A stretch of 9,796 bases of DNA from assembly GCA_020200675.1 (NCBI GenBank), contig JAIVIG010000401.1, forward strand, positions 1-9,796. Reading direction: 5' to 3'. Positions within the stretch are counted from its first letter, which is position 1; each line of letters opens with the position of its first letter. Position numbers and translations under genes: made by a program. The DNA is from Actinomycetota bacterium. GTDB lineage: Bacteria > Actinomycetota > Rubrobacteria > Rubrobacterales > Rubrobacteraceae. Of this stretch, positions 1 to 6,485 are shown one piece after another. The notes under the pieces were generated by a model. That model worked only from the letters and a program-made list of their open reading frames with translations, ran no database searches and was not told the origin of the DNA.

Positions 1-51
1 CGTCATGCTCGTCCCTGATGATGACGTGGGCACTGGTCTCCCGCGATCTAC

Positions 52-873
52 TCACGGTGTCAGCCGTTCTACGAACGCCCTGGCTATGGCTTCCTGGCCA
101 GCCAGGGAGGGATGGACGCCGTCCGGTCCTTGAAGCTCCGGGTCCGCCGGCGTTCCGAAGACCGTCTGGATGTCCACGACGGGCTCTCTCTGCTCGCGGA
201 TGAAGTCGCCGATAGCGAGTACGTCGTCGTTGCGCCAGTGTGACTGTCCCATCTGGAAGGGTGGATATGCGACGGCCCGTTCCTCGTCGAAGGTAGGTGG
301 CGTGATCCAGACCCACCGGGCATCCGTCAGCGTGGAGGCCATGCGGCGCATCGCCTCCAGGTTTCTGGCCGTCTCCTCTAGGCTCACTCGGGTCTTGTTA
401 GGTTCCGGGCCCACGCGGGTGGCGTCGCCACCGCCCAGGAAACAGATTATCCAGTCCGGCCGCTGGGCGAGGGTCGTCGGAACGAAGCGACGCAGCACCA
501 TGGCGGTCGTGTGGGCCGAGAGGCCCGCGTTGACGATGCGGACACCGTCTTGCGGTCGCCGCAGTTCGAGTAGGTGGCGCAGGATCTCCAGCCACGACTG
601 CAGATCGTCGGTGAGGCTGTCGCCTATGCCCACCACCATATCCCCGGCCCGGAACGGCAGCCGGTCGACACGCTCGGCTAAAGCCGGGGCTTCGAGAAGT
701 TCTTGCGCCGCCTCGCGGGCGTTCGCGTCGAAGCGGCCCTTTACTTCTCGGTAGCCCTCCAAATCCAGGCCGAAGAGCCGGGCCACGAGCGCCTCGTCCA
801 TGCCGGGGAGGTAGCCGTAGAGCTTCTCGAGGTGCGTAAACTGGACCCAGTTCTCGATCATCGGGTTCTGCAT
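52..873 (-). CDS. SGNH/GDSL-family hydrolase (esterase/lipase-like)
   Basis: The 273-residue protein has the SGNH hydrolase layout. Block I is GIGDSLTD with the likely nucleophile Ser86, block II is the Gly117 region (VNAGLSAHTT), and block V is DGVHP with Asp251 and His254 completing the triad. Block III reads GGGDATR (147-153), so Gly149 stands where the family normally has the oxyanion-hole Asn of GxND. Residues 1-75 form a charged, mostly helical N-terminal extension with no signal peptide, so a cytoplasmic location is likely. The ATG start has AAGGAG five bases upstream. The gene lies 37 bases after the NTF2-like gene on the same strand and may be the last member of the ABC operon. The substrate cannot be deduced; ester hydrolysis is a family-level inference. 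Confidence 0.85.
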   Translation of the reverse strand: MQNPMIENWVQFTHLEKLYGYLPGMDEALVARLFGLDLEGYREVKGRFDANAREAAQELLEAPALAERVDRLPFRAGDMVVGIGDSLTDDLQSWLEILRHLLELRRPQDGVRIVNAGLSAHTTAMVLRRFVPTTLAQRPDWIICFLGGGDATRVGPEPNKTRVSLEETARNLEAMRRMASTLTDARWVWITPPTFDEERAVAYPPFQMGQSHWRNDDVLAIGDFIREQREPVVDIQTVFGTPADPELQGPDGVHPSLAGQEAIARAFVERLTP

Positions 874-910
874 CGGATCTCCTTTTCGTGGCGCGGTAGG
901 GGCGGCAAGC

Positions 911-1351
911 TCACGGTCTACCCAGGATGGGACTCAGTTGCAGGCCGGCGAGCAGCCATCTCTCCCGCTGCTTCACGAAGATGAGCGTCGCGCGGAACTG
1001 CTCGTGGATGTCGTAGCGACCGTTCTCGTCCTCGTACACTCCCTCGGCGGTCTGGCGGCACACCGTCACCGCGGCGTCCCCGTAGGGACGAACCTCTATC
1101 TCGTCCAGCCCGAGCGACTCGTACTTCAGGTTTCCGGCCTCGTGGCGGGCGAGCCACTGCTCTTTGGTCAGCGTGAAGCCGCGGGGGCCTACGCCGACGA
1201 AATCGTCCGCCAGCGTGCTCTCGAGGAAGGCGGTGTCGCCGCGCTGCTCGGCGGTTGCCCAATCCTCCACGAGTCTATTCAGTTCCTCGATCTGGTTGTT
1301 CATGACGCGTCTCCACTCTTCGGTATCTTGTGTCTTCAGCGTGCTACTCAT
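911..1351 (-). CDS. NTF2/SnoaL-like (DUF4440-type) protein
   Basis: A 146-residue alpha+beta protein of the NTF2-like superfamily. An N-terminal helix (IEELNRLVEDWATAEQRGD) leads into FLESTLADDFVGVGPRG, then TKEQWLARH, and alternating strands ending in FRATLIFVKQRERWLLAGLQLSPI. This is the usual order of SnoaL/DUF4440 proteins, which are small cone-shaped domains used as enzymes or binding modules; no catalytic role can be assigned here. The ATG start lies inside the permease stop region (ATGAGTAG, 8-base overlap), which implies translational coupling. An internal ATG at 1303 (residue 17) has a GGAGA seven bases upstream and would give a 130-residue protein still holding the whole fold, so the exact start is open. 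Confidence 0.82.
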   Translation of the reverse strand: MSSTLKTQDTEEWRRVMNNQIEELNRLVEDWATAEQRGDTAFLESTLADDFVGVGPRGFTLTKEQWLARHEAGNLKYESLGLDEIEVRPYGDAAVTVCRQTAEGVYEDENGRYDIHEQFRATLIFVKQRERWLLAGLQLSPILGRP

Positions 1352-4300
1352 AGCGCAACGCCTCGGCCGGGTAAACCTTCGACGCCTGGCGGGCCGGCAG
1401 GAAAGTGGTCAGGAGCGAGGCAGCGTAGCCGACGAAGATCACGAGCAGCAGCGCCGACCACGGCACCCGGTACTCAAGGCCCGGCATGCCCTCGCGGATG
1501 TTGTCTATGAGCACCCGGTACTCAAGGCCCGGCATGCCCTCGCGGATGTTGTCTATGAGCGTGCCGGAGAACCCGAGCCCTAAAGCCACCCCGACGCCGA
1601 TGCCGAGCAGGGCGATGAAGGACGATTCGATCAGGAAGACCAGCCGCACCTGCCCCTTCTGGAAACCCAGGGCCCTCATCATCCCGATCTGCTGTCGCCT
1701 CTCGACCACCGAGCGCGCCGCGATCACGCCCAAAGCGCAGATGCCGACCACGAGACCAAGACCCATGAAACCCCTGAGCAGAACGAAGACGATCCTGCGC
1801 GTCGCGTCGTTGTCCTGGATCATCTGCGCCGTCACCTGCGTCTGGAGGCCGTTCCGGGCGAAGTCCTTCTCCAGCGCTATCGCCGTTGCCGCGGCGTCCA
1901 CGCCGCTACCGAGATCGAAGTAGTAGGTCTGGGGTGGGACGGACCGTGCCGCCAGAGAGTCGAGCGTGCTTTGCGAGGTCACGATGTCACCGGCGAAGGA
2001 GGCTGAGCTCTCCAGAACCCCGATCACGTGCAGGTCCCTAGTCTTCCCGAAGTCGGGATCTTCTACCCGCAGGTAGAGGTCGTCCGGCAGGTACGCGTCT
2101 TCCTTGTAGAAGCCGGTGAGCTCCACGGGCGTCTCCACCGAGGGGCCGAAGGTGGAGACGTTCCTCGAGGGCGCGAGGTCCGAGGAGATCACCGCGGTGT
2201 CCTTCTCGGCCTGGAGCGTCTTCCACACCTCGCGCGCCGAGTCGTAGCCCCCGGCGGTCGTCTCGAAGCCGTAGCCAACGCTGTCGGAGTAGCCTCCGTC
2301 CACGCCCTGCACGTAGAGCGCCTCGGGATCGCGGTCGGTCCCCTTCTGCTTGACCTCCGCCGGCAGGTTGGAGACTTGGCCGACCGCCGTGATGCTGTCT
2401 TTCCGTAAGCCTTCAGCGTCTTCGAGGGCGGCCTTCATGTTGGGGATCGGGGTGGCGTAGCCGGCGTTGGCCTGGACCTCGAAGCCGCCGGAGATCTCTT
2501 GCGTGTCCCCGAACGCGGCGCCCATGGCGGCCTGGATGAAGTTCATGGCCGTCAGCGTGAAGACGACCAGCACGAACATCGCCAGCGTCATGCCGGTCCG
2601 AAAAAGGCTCTGGGTAGGGTACTTCACAGCGGTCTTGAGGACCGGGGGAAGTCCTTTGATTCGTCCGAACGCCGCCACGACCAGCCATAAGAGCGCGTCG
2701 GCGTTGAAGATCACGAGCCACACGCCCGCGACGACGAGGGCGATGCCCGAGACGAAAAACATCTCCGGACCCCTTGCCATCCCCGCCGGCGCGGTGATGG
2801 AGGCAGGGGTCAGCCACAGGGCGAGCAGGACGAGCCCCGACGCCGTGAAAGCGATTCGGTCCGGCAGGCTGAGGACGCGAGCCAGGAGCGCCGCGCCGAT
2901 CAGGACGAGAGATAAACCGCCCAGGTAGAAGGCCATCGTATCGGTCACCAGTCCCTGCCAGAACGCTATCGCGCCGGCAAGCGGAGTCAGGATGGCCACG
3001 ACTACGCCCCAGACGGTGCGGCCCTTGCGGTCGGGCTCGGGGATATCGCGGATGGCGCGCACGACGTTGAGGCGGCTCACGCGCCACGAGGAGATCAGGA
3101 CGACGATGAACGTGAGCACCATGCCCATGCAGAAGGCGAGGACCACGTTCCCGAAGCTGGCGGCGAAGGCGATCCGGAAGTCTTCGCTCCCGCCGGCGAA
3201 GCCCCGGCCGATCAGGCGGACCATGATCCAGCCGACCCCGACGCCGGCGACGCTCCCGAGGGCGCCGGCCGCGAGGGCGTAGAGGGCGCCCTCGAAGGCG
3301 AACGTGCGGATCAGGTTAGACCGTTGCATCCCGACGGCGCGTGCTATGCCGAGCTCGTGCTTGCGCTCGGCGGCGAGCATAACGAAGATCAGGAAGATCA
3401 AGAGCATCCCCGCCGCCACGGAGAACTGCCCGAAGAGGACGAAGAGGGTGGAGAAGATCTCCCCTCTCGTGTCGGCCGCGTCTATGGCGTCCTTCTTTAC
3501 GGGGTCGGCTTCGAGGCCATTGTCCGCAAGGAGAGGCTCGATGGCGGAAATCGTGGAGTACGTGTGCTCACCGCCCTCCACGGCGGGACCACCGTGCGTG
3601 ATCAGAACCTCGTTGATCCTGCCCTCCTCCCCGACGAACCTCTGCAGCTCCTCGAGCGGCATCACCATCGAGGTGTCGGAGGCGGGGTTGGCCCCGGCCT
3701 CGTAGACCCCGGCTATCTCCAGCTCGGGAGGACTTTGCTCTCTCACAGGTTGCTCGAAACGTTGGAGCAGGGCAGCCTCGACCTTGTCGCCTGTGCCGGC
3801 GCCAAGCACTTCGGCGGTCTTCTCGCTCACGTAGACCTCATTTGCTCCGAGTTCGCCCAGGGTGAGGTCACTGCCGGAGGCGGTGGTGAGCCTGTCGAAG
3901 TTCTCCATCGAGGCCGCGTCCATGCCGAGCACGTCCACCCGAGGCTCCGAGAGGCCCGTCTTCGAGGACGTTACGGGCACGGTCTCCTTCGCAAGCGGTG
4001 CGACGCCCGCGACGCTCTCGATGCCGGAGAGGCGGTCCTGGACCTTGCCGGCCAGGTCCTCATCGAAGGACCTCTCACGGACCTCGGGGGCCGCCGATAC
4101 TCCGGCGCCGGGGCCGAACGGAATCCCGCCGCCCGACTCCGGCCGCTCGGCCCTGACCACCACGTCGACCCGGCCGACGTTCTTCAACGCCTGGAGGCGC
4201 AGCGAGTTCGTCAGGGTATCGCCGGTGGTGAACGCCGCCGAGAAAAGCAGCGTGGCCAGCATGAGGCCCACGATGATCAGGGCGGTCTGCGCGCGGCGGC

Positions 4301-4439
4301 GCGGGACGTTCCTCACCGCCATCCTGAAAGAGGTCCGGTCGCGTGCGGCCAGCACGGCGAGGATCAGGGCGCCCACGGCGAAGACGCCGAGGAGTACCCA
4401 CATCAGTTGCCACGTCGATACGCCGAAGAGCTCAACCAT
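1344..4439 (-). CDS. FtsX/MacB-type ABC transporter permease, two FtsX units
   Basis: This 1031-residue membrane protein is the permease of the ATPase encoded directly upstream. It starts with two helices (about 10-32 and 50-70), then an extracytoplasmic domain (about 75-325), three helices of the first FtsX unit (about 334-356, 383-408, 430-451), a central block of helices (about 476-590), another helix (about 616-636), a second extracytoplasmic domain (about 640-880) and the last FtsX unit (about 888-1015). The cytoplasmic coupling motif is present twice, as ERKHELGIARAVG (358) and ERRQQIGMMRALG (914), the hallmark of this architecture. The C-terminus ARQASKVYPAEALRYE is typical. Such permeases move lipids, lipoproteins, peptides or antibiotics, or transmit force, rather than importing solutes. 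The ATG overlaps the ATPase stop by 8 bases. Residues 961-992 are a perfect 16-residue duplication. Confidence 0.95.
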   Translation of the reverse strand: MVELFGVSTWQLMWVLLGVFAVGALILAVLAARDRTSFRMAVRNVPRRRAQTALIIVGLMLATLLFSAAFTTGDTLTNSLRLQALKNVGRVDVVVRAERPESGGGIPFGPGAGVSAAPEVRERSFDEDLAGKVQDRLSGIESVAGVAPLAKETVPVTSSKTGLSEPRVDVLGMDAASMENFDRLTTASGSDLTLGELGANEVYVSEKTAEVLGAGTGDKVEAALLQRFEQPVREQSPPELEIAGVYEAGANPASDTSMVMPLEELQRFVGEEGRINEVLITHGGPAVEGGEHTYSTISAIEPLLADNGLEADPVKKDAIDAADTRGEIFSTLFVLFGQFSVAAGMLLIFLIFVMLAAERKHELGIARAVGMQRSNLIRTFAFEGALYALAAGALGSVAGVGVGWIMVRLIGRGFAGGSEDFRIAFAASFGNVVLAFCMGMVLTFIVVLISSWRVSRLNVVRAIRDIPEPDRKGRTVWGVVVAILTPLAGAIAFWQGLVTDTMAFYLGGLSLVLIGAALLARVLSLPDRIAFTASGLVLLALWLTPASITAPAGMARGPEMFFVSGIALVVAGVWLVIFNADALLWLVVAAFGRIKGLPPVLKTAVKYPTQSLFRTGMTLAMFVLVVFTLTAMNFIQAAMGAAFGDTQEISGGFEVQANAGYATPIPNMKAALEDAEGLRKDSITAVGQVSNLPAEVKQKGTDRDPEALYVQGVDGGYSDSVGYGFETTAGGYDSAREVWKTLQAEKDTAVISSDLAPSRNVSTFGPSVETPVELTGFYKEDAYLPDDLYLRVEDPDFGKTRDLHVIGVLESSASFAGDIVTSQSTLDSLAARSVPPQTYYFDLGSGVDAAATAIALEKDFARNGLQTQVTAQMIQDNDATRRIVFVLLRGFMGLGLVVGICALGVIAARSVVERRQQIGMMRALGFQKGQVRLVFLIESSFIALLGIGVGVALGLGFSGTLIDNIREGMPGLEYRVLIDNIREGMPGLEYRVPWSALLLVIFVGYAASLLTTFLPARQASKVYPAEALRYE
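1463..1560. repeat. Perfect 48-base tandem duplication inside the permease gene
   Basis: Bases 1463-1510 and 1511-1558 are identical, and identity continues for two further bases. The unit is 48 bases, so it keeps frame and doubles LIDNIREGMPGLEYRV (residues 961-976 and 977-992). The duplicated segment is the loop between the last two helices of the second FtsX unit; one copy alone would give the loop length I expect for this family. It is either a very recent replication-slippage event or an assembly error. Confidence 0.97.
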
Positions 4440-5196
4440 CGTTCCGCTCCCCGATACCCGGCGTGCCGTTGGGCTCGTCGCCCTCGATCCTGCCGTCGCG
4501 CATGCGGACTATCCGGTGGGCGCGACGGGCAACCGAAGCGTCGTGGGTGACGAGAACGAAGGTCTGGCCCTGCCCCCGGTTGAGCTTTACAAGCAGGTCC
4601 ACGATCTCCGCAGAAGTCTCCGAGTCCAGCGCCCCGGTCGGCTCGTCGGCCCAGACGATGGCGGGATCGTTTACGAGCGAACGGGCGACCGTCACCCTCT
4701 GCTGCTGGCCGCCGCTCATCTCGCTCGGGCGCTTTTTGGCCTGTTCGGGGACACCAATCGTCTCCAGCGCCGACGTCGCCCGCCGGCGCGCCTCCTTCGG
4801 ATTTGTTCCGGCCACCAGGAGGGGCAGTTCCACGTTCTCGACTGCGGAGAGGACCGGGATCAGGTTGTAAGTCTGGAAGATGAAGCCCATCTTCTGAGCC
4901 CTGAAGCGAGTGCGCCTCCTGTCGGACATCCCGGAGATGGACTCGCCGCCGACCAAGACCTCGCCTCCGTCGAACTCGTCCAGGCCCGAAAGGCAGTTGA
5001 GGAGCGTCGTCTTTCCGCACCCGGAAGGGCCCATAACGGCGACCATCTCCCCGCGGGAGATGGAGAGGTCCACCCCTCGCAGGGCGTGGACGCGTACCCC
5101 GCCTGCCGCATACTCCTTCTCGACACCACGGGCCTTCACCATTGCCGTGTCTACACTGTCCTTGTGTGCCACCTTCTCACTCGCCTTCCCGATCAA
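4432..5196 (-). CDS. ABC transporter ATP-binding protein, LolD/MacB type
   Basis: A complete 254-residue nucleotide-binding subunit. It shows Walker A GPSGCGKTT (56-64), the Q-loop Gln108 in FIFQTYNLIP, the signature SGGQQQR (161-167), Walker B IVWADEP (180-186) followed by the D-loop GALD, and the H-loop His218 in LVTHD. The FIFQTYNLIPVLSAVENVELPL stretch and ADEPTGALDS are typical of the LolD/MacB/FtsE-like group that pairs with FtsX-type permeases. I choose the TTG start at 5196 because AAGGAG lies six bases upstream; the ATG at residue 19 has no clear ribosome site. The start overlaps the end of the GGA-repeat gene by 20 bases and the stop overlaps the permease ATG by 8 bases, so the genes are translationally linked. 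It energises the permease at the inner face of the membrane. Confidence 0.96.
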   Translation of the reverse strand: MIGKASEKVAHKDSVDTAMVKARGVEKEYAAGGVRVHALRGVDLSISRGEMVAVMGPSGCGKTTLLNCLSGLDEFDGGEVLVGGESISGMSDRRRTRFRAQKMGFIFQTYNLIPVLSAVENVELPLLVAGTNPKEARRRATSALETIGVPEQAKKRPSEMSGGQQQRVTVARSLVNDPAIVWADEPTGALDSETSAEIVDLLVKLNRGQGQTFVLVTHDASVARRAHRIVRMRDGRIEGDEPNGTPGIGERNDG

Positions 5197-5830
5197 GATC
5201 CACTCCTTCCTTCCATCCTCGCTGTTTGTCGATGCTCAGGTTGTTGGCGCCGCCCGTGACGGCCACGTCGTAGCGGCCTATTGCGCCGTCGTAGTCCCGG
5301 TCCCGCAGGTCCAGCTCGCCGCCGGCGGCGCCGATGCGCCTGTCGTCGAACTTCAGGAGCGTGGCGCCCCCGCCCACGCACAGCCGCGCGGCGACCCCGG
5401 CCGGCCGGGGGATGGCGACGTTGCTGGCGCCGCCGCGGAGCCCGCGCAGGTCGGCGACGAACCGCGAGGCGCCGCCGCGGACCTCGACGTCCCAGGGGAT
5501 GAGCGCGTTGAGCGCAACCTCGGCGGGACGCTCCGACCGGCAGTTGAGCCAGTCACAGGCCGCAACCTGAGGGTACCGGATGGTCACGGCGCCTCCATGC
5601 ACCCAAATCGTCGGCATCCGATCCCCGAAGCGGGCGCGGTAGAGGCCCCGCACGTGCGCGTCGGCGCGGATGACAACCCGATGGGCACCGTTGATAAACC
5701 GCAGGCGTCCGCTCGTCGAAGAGCCGAGCGGGGCCGCGAAATGGTCGCCGCACCATTCTTCCGGCAGCGCCCGGCGGGCCGCGATGGGGTTACCGAGATT
5801 CGTAGGATCTGTGCCCCTCGGTTCGTCCAT
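5177..5830 (-). CDS. GGA-repeat protein of unknown function, ABC-operon member
   Basis: A 217-residue protein without signal peptide or membrane helix. It carries repeated short strands around a Gly-Gly-Ala motif: HGGAVTIRY (78-86), VRGGASRFVADL (117-128), LRGGASNVAI (131-140), VGGGATLLKF (152-161) and VTGGANNLSID (191-201); FINGAH at 45-50 may be a worn copy. The pattern of a strand, GGA and a second strand suggests a beta-solenoid or stacked-strand fold like putative adhesin/bactofilin-type domains; this is inferred, not recognised as a named family. Motif spacing is 40, 14, 20 and 40 residues, so the second-to-third step is short. The frame is open further upstream, but I choose ATG at 5830 because GGGGGAGG lies close upstream and a longer start would overlap the preceding gene. 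It begins 17 bases after that gene. A role as partner or cargo of the transporter is an inference from position. Confidence 0.8.
   Translation of the reverse strand: MDEPRGTDPTNLGNPIAARRALPEEWCGDHFAAPLGSSTSGRLRFINGAHRVVIRADAHVRGLYRARFGDRMPTIWVHGGAVTIRYPQVAACDWLNCRSERPAEVALNALIPWDVEVRGGASRFVADLRGLRGGASNVAIPRPAGVAARLCVGGGATLLKFDDRRIGAAGGELDLRDRDYDGAIGRYDVAVTGGANNLSIDKQRGWKEGVDLDREGE
5203..5208 (-). promoter_or_regulatory. Ribosome binding site deciding the TTG start of the ATPase
   Basis: On the minus strand AAGGAG sits six bases before TTG at 5196, inside the 3' end of the upstream gene. It is the main reason to prefer the TTG over the ATG 54 bases downstream. Confidence 0.7.
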
Positions 5831-5847
5831 GCTGTCCTCCCCCGTTT

Positions 5848-6054
5848 CTAGTCTGCGTTCTTCGGCGTCCCGAAGAACTTGCGAAGGAGGCCGGCAACCC
5901 TCGCCAGCTCCCACGCCACGGTCGAGGCCCACCGGGAGATGGCAAGTCTCTTGCGATCCGCTCGCAGCGCCTTCTTCAGCCGGTTCAACTCCGCCTCGCG
6001 CCGCATCTCCTCTCGCCGCTGCTCCAAGACCTCCATGCTTATCGTCCCGTACAC
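5848..6054 (-). CDS. Small helical protein (68 aa), first gene of the ABC operon
   Basis: The protein begins at GTG with an excellent AGGAGGT six bases upstream. Residues 7-37 are highly charged and heptad-like (EVLEQRREEMRREAELNRLKKAL), which suggests a coiled coil or long helix. Residues 38-61 (ISRWASTVAWELARVAGLLRKFF) form an amphipathic to moderately hydrophobic helix that could lie on the membrane. There is no signal peptide and no enzyme motif. An ATG at residue 7 is a weaker alternative start. It leads the operon 17 bases ahead of the GGA-repeat gene. I do not recognise a named family; a membrane-associated accessory or regulatory role is only a guess from its shape and place. Confidence 0.72.
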   Translation of the reverse strand: MYGTISMEVLEQRREEMRREAELNRLKKALRADRKRLAISRWASTVAWELARVAGLLRKFFGTPKNAD

Positions 6055-6060
6055 CTTCGG

Positions 6061-6067
6061 ACCTCCT
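6061..6067 (-). promoter_or_regulatory. Ribosome binding site for the GTG start at 6054
   Basis: AGGAGGT on the minus strand, six bases before the GTG. The near-perfect match supports both the small gene being real and the non-ATG start. Confidence 0.75.
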
Positions 6068-6107
6068 CTCTTTGCTCCGTCGCGTGACCTCTCGGTCTGC
6101 GCTTACC

Positions 6108-6113
6108 TTTGTA
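6108..6113 (-). promoter_or_regulatory. Candidate -10 element of the ABC operon promoter
   Basis: TACAAA on the minus strand, matching TATAAT at four of six positions. It starts 27 bases after the 44-base block, the same distance as the TATATT hexamer after the second copy. It would give a leader of roughly 45 bases to the GTG at 6054. No consensus -35 is visible at 17 bases, which fits activator dependence but could also mean the call is wrong. Confidence 0.35.
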
Positions 6114-6140
6114 CAGGGGCAGCGGGTGGAGATGGATCGG

Positions 6141-6184
6141 CCAAAAGGTAGATTGGGGGGTGGAGATTCTTATGCCCGGGTCGT
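6141..6184 (-). promoter_or_regulatory. 44-base upstream element, copy 1 (ABC operon)
   Basis: On the minus strand this block reads ACGACCCGGGC, three variable bases, AG, then ATCTC, ACCCCC, ATC and ACCTTT separated by single or double substitutions, ending GG. It aligns without gaps to the block at 7299-7342 with 35 of 44 identities, offset exactly 1158 bases. It lies about 87 bases before the first gene of the ABC operon. A shared operator or promoter-proximal element is the simplest reading; the protein that binds it is unknown. Confidence 0.6.
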
Positions 6185-6277
6185 CACAGCTTCGCGCGCC
6201 GATCCGAAATCCCGCTGACCTCATCGGAACGGGTAAGCACCGCGGTAGAGCGTTTCGAGACCCCGGCGCAGACTTAG

Positions 6278-6348
6278 CCAAAAAGCATCCGGCATATAGG
6301 CCGAATCAGCCCCTGACTGACGCCGACCATATGCCGGGCACTTTTTGG
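6278..6348. repeat. Imperfect 71-base inverted repeat with A5/T5 ends
   Basis: Arms at 6278-6297 and 6329-6348 pair at 17 of 20 positions: CCAAAAAG, a three-base mismatch, then CCGGCATAT, with the complementary order on the right. The centre is partly self-complementary (TCAG opposite CTGA). Both strands therefore show a GC-containing stem flanked by an A tract and a T tract, as in a bidirectional terminator, although the main loop is long. It lies directly downstream of the LuxR remnant and upstream of the ABC operon promoter. A terminator separating the two units, or a small palindromic mobile element, are both possible. Confidence 0.6.
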
Positions 6349-6369
6349 TGAGGCTTGCCCGGCGCCCTT

Positions 6370-6485
6370 CTAGATCAGATCCAGCTCCCCGGCCGTGCCA
6401 GGGCTTGTGTGCGGCTGTGCGCGTCGAGCTTACGGTAGACGTTGTTGATGTGGGTCTTTACGGAGCCCGCGCTGACGAAGAGCAA
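6370..6485 (-). pseudogene. LuxR-type C-terminal HTH remnant, frameshifted
   Basis: The segment translates to LLFVSAGSVKTHINNVYRKL followed by DAHSRTQALAR, the second half of a LuxR/GerE DNA-binding domain including its recognition helix (SAGSVKTHINNVYRKL). After ALAR the frame reads PGSWI and stops at 6375. Shifting by one base instead gives the expected family ending ...RELDLI and a TAG at 6370-6372, so a one-base deletion is likely. Upstream, the usual LTxREREVL and GLSNxEIAxRL parts are missing or scrambled, and no start or receiver/ATPase domain remains. It is the tail of a lost transcriptional regulator. Its reading frame differs from that of the overlapping end of the membrane-protein gene. 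Confidence 0.75.

Larger units (their letters stand above)
6055..6369. other. 315-base non-coding stretch upstream of the ABC operon
   Basis: No convincing gene lies here; the short frames have neither ribosome sites nor protein-like composition. In minus-strand order it holds the large inverted repeat (6348-6278), a stretch without visible features, the first copy of the 44-base block (6184-6141), a candidate -10 hexamer (6113-6108) and the ribosome site of the first operon gene. It is best read as the promoter region of the ABC operon. Confidence 0.7.

Noticed and set aside
1..26. Six-base inverted repeat (CGTCAT/ATGACG) after the GDSL gene as a terminator
   Set aside because: The stem is short, the loop is 14 bases and there is no T tract on the minus strand; it is likely chance.
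3324..5259. Two long plus-strand open frames (408 and 465 codons) opposite the ABC genes
   Set aside because: They are antisense shadows produced by high-GC codon usage; composition is Arg/Pro/His rich, no ribosome sites or motifs are seen, and the minus-strand genes are unmistakable.
5831..5932. N-terminal extension of the GGA-repeat protein to 5932
   Set aside because: It would overlap the 68-residue gene heavily, while the ATG at 5830 has a strong GGGGGAGG close upstream.
6039..6281. 80-codon minus-strand open frame across the operon promoter region
   Set aside because: It has no ribosome site and protein-unlike composition, and it covers the 44-base element and the candidate promoter.
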